Source: Eublepharis macularius
Lineage: Eukaryota; Chordata; Lepidosauria; Squamata; Eublepharidae
Assembly: GCF_028583425.1 (NCBI RefSeq)
Contig: NC_072795.1
Coordinates: 67,594,001 to 67,658,000, forward strand
Direction: 5' to 3'
Length of the DNA stretch: 64,000 bases
A program made the translations under genes and the position numbers. The notes under the pieces were generated by a model. The model did not search any database. It was not told the origin of the DNA and saw only the letters and a program-made list of their open reading frames with translations. Shown in pieces: positions 13,373 through 22,300 of the stretch (positions are counted from its first letter, which is position 1; each line of letters starts with the position of its first letter).

Positions 13373-16300
13373 AACACACACACACACAATTTTCTTTTGG
13401 GCTGTTCTTCCATGCAACCATCCTGTCTTTTTAGGCCATTACTTGCTTTCTTCTCCTTCCCCTCCTCTCTTTGTCCCTTTGTTCCCCTGGTACCTAGACC
13501 TGCTTTTCGAACCTCTGTATTTCTGCCCGCTTTTCTTACCACCCCCCTCCCAAATATCAGTCCCTTGGCTTTCATCTCCTCTTTTCCAACTGACCTTTGG
13601 CTATTCTTATGAGAGCTGTATTGTTAACATTTTATTGCTGTTATCATGGATATTTGTACAGTTACAAGGTTCATTAAAAATTCCATGAACTCCCAGTAAT
13701 ACAGCAATGATTAGGAACTTGCAGGCAACTGGCAATAGCCAGTTTTCACACTGTTCCATAATCTGTGTGAAAATGGTTAGGTCAATAGGGTAATGAGGAC
13801 ATCAAAGATTCTGTGACCAATATAGAATTCAGTTCTGCTAGGTTGAATTCTCATTACCCTCTTTATTACATGTGATGATGCAATGATGACAACCTGACTA
13901 TACAAAATGTTACTCAAATGACAATTTTCTCCATGAGTGCCCTTTTCATTATGTACAAGCAAGAACTGTTAATAAGAGAGAGGCTCACTTGTGATAAACT
14001 TAATTACCACACACAGGAGTTATCTGCAAGTCACCCTTAAATGAGAAGGTTAAAAATGGTAACTGGGCAAATGAGGGCCTTCAACTTGATGTTGCTGTGT
14101 GTGTTTACTATAAAATTTTAAGCAAGGCAAAAGAGCTCCCTGTCTCCACCCTGCTGCTTCCAGCATATTCACATTTATTTATAGACTTTCGAAGTGTGGA
14201 TTGGGGTGTGGAAACTCCAGAACCCAGATTCTGACTTCCAGAGCAGGGGTGGGGCGGATCATTGTTTCTCTTATCTTGCCCTCCAACCAACAGAAGCATG
14301 GTGTGGACATTATCGCTTAACCTTGCAGACTTCCACATCAGGGCTTAGTAACTCTAGAACTCTAACTAGATCTTTTCAAGGCTGTATTCCACTTCCCATA
14401 GAACTGTTGTTGGGTGGGTAGAGGTAAGAAGTTTGTTTCTCCTTACCCTCCATCACTGTTATCCCTCAAAAAAGGATTTGTAAAATCTTGTGCTGCATAA
14501 TGCTTCCCACCATCTGCCCAAACAACAGGGCTATGGTAACTTTGCAAAAAGTTGGTTTGTTGCTTTGAAATGTGAAAACTGAGATCCAGACCACTATAAG
14601 ACTATGGAAATTTCCCCACAACATTCTTTGTTGGGGTCAAAGGGGTGATGGTAAGTGGCTAGATAGTTTGTTCCGCTTTTCTCAACCCCCCCCCCCACAC
14701 ACACACAACAGTGCTGTGGGTTTGATGCCCCATAGCCTCACAGAGGAATGTATCAGAGCTTGGAGTTCTAACCCAGCCTTTTGTAAGGCTGTGAGGCAAG
14801 AATTGGAAGATCAGCCGGGGGCAGTTTCCTCCTGATATGCAGAAAACTAGCACTTTGTGGGTGGTCCTGTGGATCTGCTTTCAGAGGGAGAGTGCTGAAG
14901 GAATCCTGGTTTAAAATTAACCTGCCCTGATTTCCTGTGACATGCCCTGGAACCCAGGTGAACTGGGGGGGAAGGGAGAACTGAGGCACATGCTTGATGT
15001 GAACATGTGCCTAGTGGATTTTAACATGTTCAGAGTTAATGTCAACTTCACATACTATTAGAAGGAATTATTAGATAATAATGCAATGAAAGAAACAGGA
15101 GTTGACCTGAAAAATACAAAAGATACGATGGACAGGAAACCAGTGTTTACGCCGCCCTTCCAAAATTAGAGGCTTTTCAGGTTACAAAGGCACACACTTG
15201 TGCATTTCTGCATACAAATATCTCTTAAAATACAGTTTTTACAAAATGGCTGCAGTTTCCTGCGCCGAGAAACTCTCCCCAACTTCCCTAGAGGCCTTTG
15301 GCCAGAGCGGCTGGGCCCAGAGCAGCTTCCTTCCTGCCTCTAGTACATCAATAGAACACGCTCTGCCTGCCAGTCCCCAGTCTTCTTGCCTCTCCTGAAA
15401 TAGTGTCTAGCACAGTGGTGGTTGTAGTGCAGTGGTGGTTGTAGTGCTGTTGCTAGAGGATGAAGCTGTCTTGGTCTGTCAAGATCAGTGTTGTTTACTC
15501 TGCCTGCCAGTGGCTCGCCAGGATCTCAGGTACGAGTCTTTCACATCAACTTCTGCCTGATTCTAATGCCTGGAGACACTCGGGATTGAACCTGGCACCT
15601 TCTATGTGTAAAGCAGATGCTTTACCACTGAGCTGCAGTCCTACCACTGCCAACTACAAACAACACAGAAGCAAAGCAGACAAAAGTAACATTGTTTCCC
15701 TTTAAAAGCTCCAATGAGTGTCAATGATTTCAAATGAAATTGCCACTAGCTGATACTGCCTCCCTTCTAGTTACTGTCTAAATATGCCAGCTTCCTGGGC
15801 TCTGTGTACTAAATTGTGCATTCTCCAGTTGCATACCACTTGCTTCTCCTTTATGTTCAGGCCTGTTGAGTGTGGTTCATTTCATTGCTTATCTGAAACC
15901 CTTGTTCATGTGGCTACAACGAACAGTCAGTGAAGGTGTTAATACCTCCCCCCCGCCCCCCCCCCCCAATGCACCGATGGCCCTTGGCATTGGCACAGAA
16001 AGAGGAGCCTTGTTCACAAGAGCCCATCCTGCTGTGCCCAAAGGAGTGTTGCAACCTTGTACTGAAACTTATATGGTCAGGACCTGCTGTCAGCAACTCT
16101 TAGGCTGATCTGCCATTCTGCTGCATTCATCCCAGGGTTCCCACTTTAGCTTTTAAGTAATTTTAAGGGTAGGGTCACTTGTCTTGTTTTATCAGATTGC
16201 TTTAAATGGTGCAGAGGTAAGTTCTATTTGGAAAATGCTGGTGGTTTCTAGAAACCATAATTTGAGCTTGGTTTATTTATGAACAAGCTGTGGTGCTGTT

Positions 16301-19300
16301 TGTAGATAAAATAGATTTTATCAGTTAGGGTTTAAGAAGGAAGCATGCCTGCCTTCAGTCAGTGTCTCTTCTGATATATCATCTTCCTTTTAGCCTCCCT
16401 GCTAATAGGCTACAAGATGTTACCTTTGGCTTACAATAATCAGTTCTGTCTTTAGACAAGCAAGTGTCCTAGTGAATAGGACATACAAATGCATAATATT
16501 TCAGAAATGACCTAGGAACATTACAGGCCTTTAAGTGGTTGGGAAGAGAATTAATTTTGGCTGTAACAAACGTTTCCTTCTGTTCCCCTTGATCTCAGAT
16601 GTCTTCCCCTTCTAATATAGTCTTACCTTGGCAGAAGCCACTAGGGGGCAGCAGTGTATTGCTTGAGGGATTCACATTGTGGCCCCAAGGGATTCCCTAG
16701 ATTGAAATGACTGCAGCAATTATTATGTACAGGAACTTCATAGCTCCTCTTCAAAACTTCAGTGCAGCATTCAAGCAAAAAATACAAGTGCCTCAATAAA
16801 TAATCTTAATGCTATAATTTATTTTTATAATAATAACAGCAAAAAGTCAGAATGGGGAAGACCAGAAAGGCAATTGTAAACCAGTGTTTCAGCCCACCAC
16901 CTTTGTAATGCCGAATGGACAGGCATCATGTCAAGTTGACACTGAACATGCACCAACTCAGCCTGTTGTGCTGTGTTCACACCTGCATCTTGCTGCTCCC
17001 TTCTTCCTTGTCCTTTCAGAGTGCTGAAGGAATCTGAGTTTAAAGCTAGCTAGCCCTGATTTCCTGTGACATACACTGGAACACAGGAGAACTGGAGTTA
17101 GTTATACTCCCAGAAACTAGGCATCTTAGGTAATGTTAGGGAGCAGGGGGAAAGTGAGCCACGTGCCAGGTGTGAGCACCGCTGTAGTGAATTCTGGCAT
17201 GTTCAGAATTAGCGTCAGCTTCATGAAGCATCCAAAAATGAACTTAACATGGAAGGTTTTGATCAATTCATTGGTGGAAAATAGGGCCTTAATTGGGTAA
17301 AACCATGCCATGTGGTTGAGAGAAGACTGGAAGAGGTATTACCCTTGTGACAGTGCCACAACACGACCTAGCACCATCCCTGCCCCCTAACGTGTTTGGT
17401 AGTTTTATGCCATTTGGACAATGGAGAGTCAACGCACATGACGCTTGGAGGCATCTTCATCTATGTGTAGAACACAAGTAGTCATTTCCTAGTGCAGCAA
17501 TAAGTGGCTGTGGACTTGTGCAGTATCTAACTAACTTTCTCTTTCGGGGACTCTGTACTTAAGTTACTGTTCCCTGGAGAATGTGGGACTGGAGGCTGAA
17601 TGTTCCAGCTTTGGCGGGGCTCTCCTTATGCATGGCATAGAGGGGGAGAAGTCCTCTGATTGAGGCATTGAGCATGATGGGCTTGGGAAGGAGGGGCATC
17701 TTCTGGGGATGGAGAAAGAGTCCCTGGGGGGGTATGGGGGAAGGGGAGGTCTTTGTGAATTTCCTGCATTGTGTAGGGAGTTGGACTAGATGACCCTGGA
17801 GGTCACTTCCAACCCTATGATGCTATGATTCCAAATCCCTAAAGATCAGTCGTAAATCTGAAGTCATGTGTCTGTGTCTGCACTAGGGAACTCATTAATG
17901 GGATCACAGTGACTGATGAGAATGACAACCGTCTGGGTGAGTCCAGGGTAAGTGCCATCATCTCAGGAGGAAAAAGGTGGTGTAACTGTTGTTCCCTTCT
18001 GGTGAGCACAGCTTTGGAACTTGGCTTGCCAGTGCTGGTGGGGAGCTGAAGGAATCCAGAGGCCTTGATCTGCTGGTGTCTGTGGTTCATTTTCCAGGCC
18101 AGCAGAAGCATCTGTTAACAAAGCATAAGCTTGCTCATAAATTCCCCTTCTTTATAGCCTTCTAAGGATTCTGTCCACTTACAGCGCTGCATTTCTTTCC
18201 CTCGGCTGTGACCTGCCTCAATATTTACTAACTCCAGAGCTCTTTGCTGCTGCTCGTTATTTCCTGCAAGCATGTGCAGCTTATTCCTTTTTTAAAACAA
18301 ACATCTGCATGCTCATCTGGTGAGTTGCTGTTCTACGTCTTTGCTCTTGCCAGCAACAAAGGCCACGGCATTTGTTTTTAATTAACACATGGAGCATTTC
18401 ATGCAGTGTCTCCCCACACCCAATGGCTCTGAAAACATTTTACTGCTTCTGGATTGCTGGGTTTGGGGTGGGGGAGGGACTCCCACCAAGGGATTGTTCC
18501 AGCAAGACGGTTCTCTGCTTCTGCACGGCAGGCCTATTTGTCCGATCCTCAGAGTGCTGCCTGATTGGTCTTCTTTTTTTAAAAAAACCCAACCTTTTGT
18601 TATAAATAGCAATGTTGTGTCTCCTCATTTGTTTTTGTTCTTTTTTGGGGTTATAAATTTTTGTTTAAGCCATAAACAGTAAACATAAAAGATAAGAAAA
18701 AACACATCGATCTTAAAAAAAACCACACTAACAATACATATAAACCTGAAATAACAAACAGAACAAGCAATTTAGAAAGATAGGGGAAAAACTAAACTAC
18801 AAGTTGAGTTCCAATTTTCTCCATGACAAATATATATCATTTTTAAAGTCTCGCTTATTCTATGTTACACATAAAAGCCCTCTTTTTTTCTATTGTTCAT
18901 GATTCTTAATCCATAAATCCAGATATCATCAAATCATTGTTATCCGTTTCATGTAAAAAGTCTATAAATGGTTTCTAATCACCCAAAAATCTAGGTAATG
19001 TCTTTTCTCTAATCAGGAAAGTAAGTTTTGCCATTGACGCAAACTCCAAAACTTTTATCCACCATTCCTCCATTCTAGGCAATAGTAGATTTTTCCAGTT
19101 TTGTGCGTACAGTCCTCTTGCTACCGTGATCATATATAAAAATAAAGTTCCAAAACTTCTTTCCAACTTGCTATCCATTATTCCCAACAAGAAAGTCTCT
19201 GGTTTCAACTGGATTTTAAACTGCAAAATCTTCTGAACCAATAATTGTGGCTGAATCCACACTTACCAGTATAGCGCTAAACAGTCGAAATGATAGCGTC

Positions 19301-22300
19301 TTCCTGGCGCTTTTTCTGACGTCATTTCACCATGAGAGTGGCATCACGGCGCGATGATATCATAAAACGCGCCAGGAAGACACTATCATTCCGACTGTTT
19401 AGCACTATGCCGGTAAGTGTGGATTTGCCCTGTATCCGCAACCAGAATTTTTTTGTTTTCATATGTCCACCACATACGATAAAACGTCCTTTCTTGTTTA
19501 GCACATTTCTGACATACATTTGAAGCATCCTTATACATTCTAGCCAATTTTTCAGGAGTCATATATCAACGATACATCATCGTATAGAAATTCTTCTTAA
19601 TACTAGAACTTGATGTAAATTTCAACCCCCTTGTCCACATATTTTCCCATTTCTCCATTAATATGTCATGTCCACAATTTTTTGCCCATTTAATCATACA
19701 TTCTTTTACTCGCTCTTCTTCTGTCTCAAACATCAACAAAAGTTTATACGTTGTAGAAATAACATGTTCATCACTTGTACAGAGGGCAACTTCAAATTCA
19801 GTTTTAGATGGCTCAGAGTCGTAGTGTCTCTTGTCTAACTTAAATCTTTCTGAAATTTGCATATAAGAAACCATTGGCAAACATGTCCTTCTGCTACTAA
19901 ATCCTCTCTTGATTAAATTTTAACGTGACCTTGAGAAAATCACGATAAGTTAACCATTTAATTGGACTCACCCATTTCCCTTCTAAAATGAATTTCTTGC
20001 GATGATAACCAGAGAGGTGTTTTCAAACAAAACCTAAAGTTGTATTCATTCCATACTCTCAAAATGGCATGCCTGATGTAATGATTCTTAAACTCTGCAT
20101 TAACTTTAGCCTTATGGTACAATATGTTATGGTTTGGAAGGCAAGTGTGATGCTGCTGTTTCTTTCTTCTCAGAGAGCTGCGGTCAAGGGGATAACCCAA
20201 GTGGTGATTTCCCGTGTTACTATGGCTGCTCCTGGCATGAGTAAGTATCCAGCATTTCTCCCCCACTGAACTGCTGGCTGGTAAGCTGTGCTGGGGTGGG
20301 CAGCTGTGACTTGCTAAGAAAGCTACCTACAGCTGATGAGGATGGCAGGCTTGTGTAGCTGGTTGTCCTTGTGCTGCCTCTGTATGGTCCTTCTCTATTC
20401 TAGGGAAAGATCCTGTAGTGGACAGTGGACAGGATATGGAATTGCCTTTGGATCTGGCTCTTGCTGTTATCATGAAGCAACATCTGCTCCCATGGAGAAA
20501 CTGATCCATTATGCTGAGAGAGGACGTTAACAGAGAGAGGGCAGGGGAGAGTGCAGAAAAATGCAAACTGCATCTTTTTTATTGGGGCATGCCGACATGG
20601 TAGTTCTCTAGGGTTTGTACTTCAGTGTACAATCATTGTTTGGGTGTTTATGAAGCATTAAAGTGCATGGTCAAGGGTAGTCCAAGATGTTACCATGCGA
20701 AGAAGTTCTTTCCAGCTTCTTGGCAAGTTGGTATTGCCCGGGCTTCTTTTGTATATGGTGAACCTGCTGCCCTCACTTCCTCTGAGCGCAGATGGAGAAG
20801 ACATTCTAAAGAGTGCAGGCTTCTTCTTAGTGGATCCTAGGAAGAAATATTTGTGTGTGTTTTGGTGGGGTGGGGTAGGTCTCCTGCTGCATTTTACACA
20901 GTAAACACCAGAGAGGGCCATGTCATGGGGAAGAGGACTCTTAATATACTGAGTTTGCTATTAATCCTGTCTCTCTCTCTCTCTCTCCAGTTTTGTTGCC
21001 CATCATCATGGAAAAACTAGAAAAATACCCCTTCATGAAGGTAAGTAACTCAAGAAATGCCTACCTTTCCTTCTGGATGGGCTGTTGGTTTTGTGTCTTC
21101 TAAGACATTCAACTGGATTATTTTCTTCCTAGGAAGACAGCTACAATGGAGACTGCTTCCGTCTGGGGCTGTTTCCATGTGGGGGTGGGAAACACTGCCG
21201 CTGCTGTGGATGCAGCAGTGAGCAGGGTTGGGAAGGTACATGGGGACGGGGTCTGTAATCCTGGTGACAAAATTCCTGGAACAACTATGTTGCTATAGAA
21301 AGAGAAGCATCAGTGATATAGCTGCAAGCAATAGAGTTAGTTTTAATGGAAAGAAACTCTACAAGAACTGGGCAGTGGAACTTTGTGGAGTTGTTTCCTC
21401 ATTTTTATCAGAAAGTAATTCTATAGAATCTTGAAGTAGTGGAGGGTGCTGGATAGGTTTCCTTGGCTTTCTGAGAGAGTCTAAATGTCTGTAATTTCCT
21501 ATGAAATTTTCAGTGCAATTCTATGCAGTTACTGCAAAGTCCATTGAAGTAACTCTGCATAGGACTGTACTGTTTGAGAGTGAATCCCCCCAGAATTGTT
21601 CCTCAAAGTTAGTATTGGGCTGGGCTGGTTCCTAAGGCTAACAGTGATGTTCTGGATTACATAACAAGATATGCCAGAGATAAACCCTGCCTTGTAAATT
21701 TGTCCAGTACTCTTAGATTCTAGTAGAAGAATGAGGCTTTGTTTTGTTTATTTCAATATGTCAGCACTTAATATCTCTAGAGCTTGAAAGTTTGAGTTCA
21801 TGCTTTCTCACATGCTGCTTTCTTGTCAGAAAATCCAGGTTCTTCATGCTCCATTGCAAATAATACTTGTTGGGGGATTGTAAGTATGATGCCTCATACT
21901 TAAGTATTGTTGCCTTCATAGTTGCTAACCTATGACATAGGCTGCAGATCTTGTTTGTGAGAGTGTTCATATGACTGTCTTAATATGCATTGTAAGAAAA
22001 TCAGAGAGAGCTGCAAACAGGACATCTGCAAAACTATTCTTTTTTTCAAGTCTATCCAGGCCAGGTTTGAATAGTGTTCTCAAACCAGTAACATTTATGG
22101 GTACAGTTCCGTCTCTCTTTTAAGTCATTGGCAAGCAATTCATTCATCCATATTAAGCAGAATGTCAGAAGGAAAAAATGAATGGCTAATAGACTCCCCT
22201 AGTGTGCTGGGTCCAGTTACTACTACTGTGCATCTAGTGTGATGTGGGGGGAGGGTTATGGGCAGCTGGTTTGGAAAGGTGTCCACCTTTGGAGAGGCTT

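Noticed and set aside
13229..13688. Open frames across a microsatellite
   Set aside because: Low-complexity repeats (CT, TCTG, CA) keep frames open; no real protein.
15560..15630. tRNA-like sequence with A and B boxes
   Set aside because: It is the head of a SINE with a non-tRNA body and tail; the acceptor stem does not close, so it is not a functional tRNA gene.
21131..21240. Possible exon after an acceptor-like TTTTCTTCCTAG in SFXN2 intron 8
   Set aside because: The translation does not resemble sideroflexins. The true exon 9 at 21830..21879 restores frame and homology.
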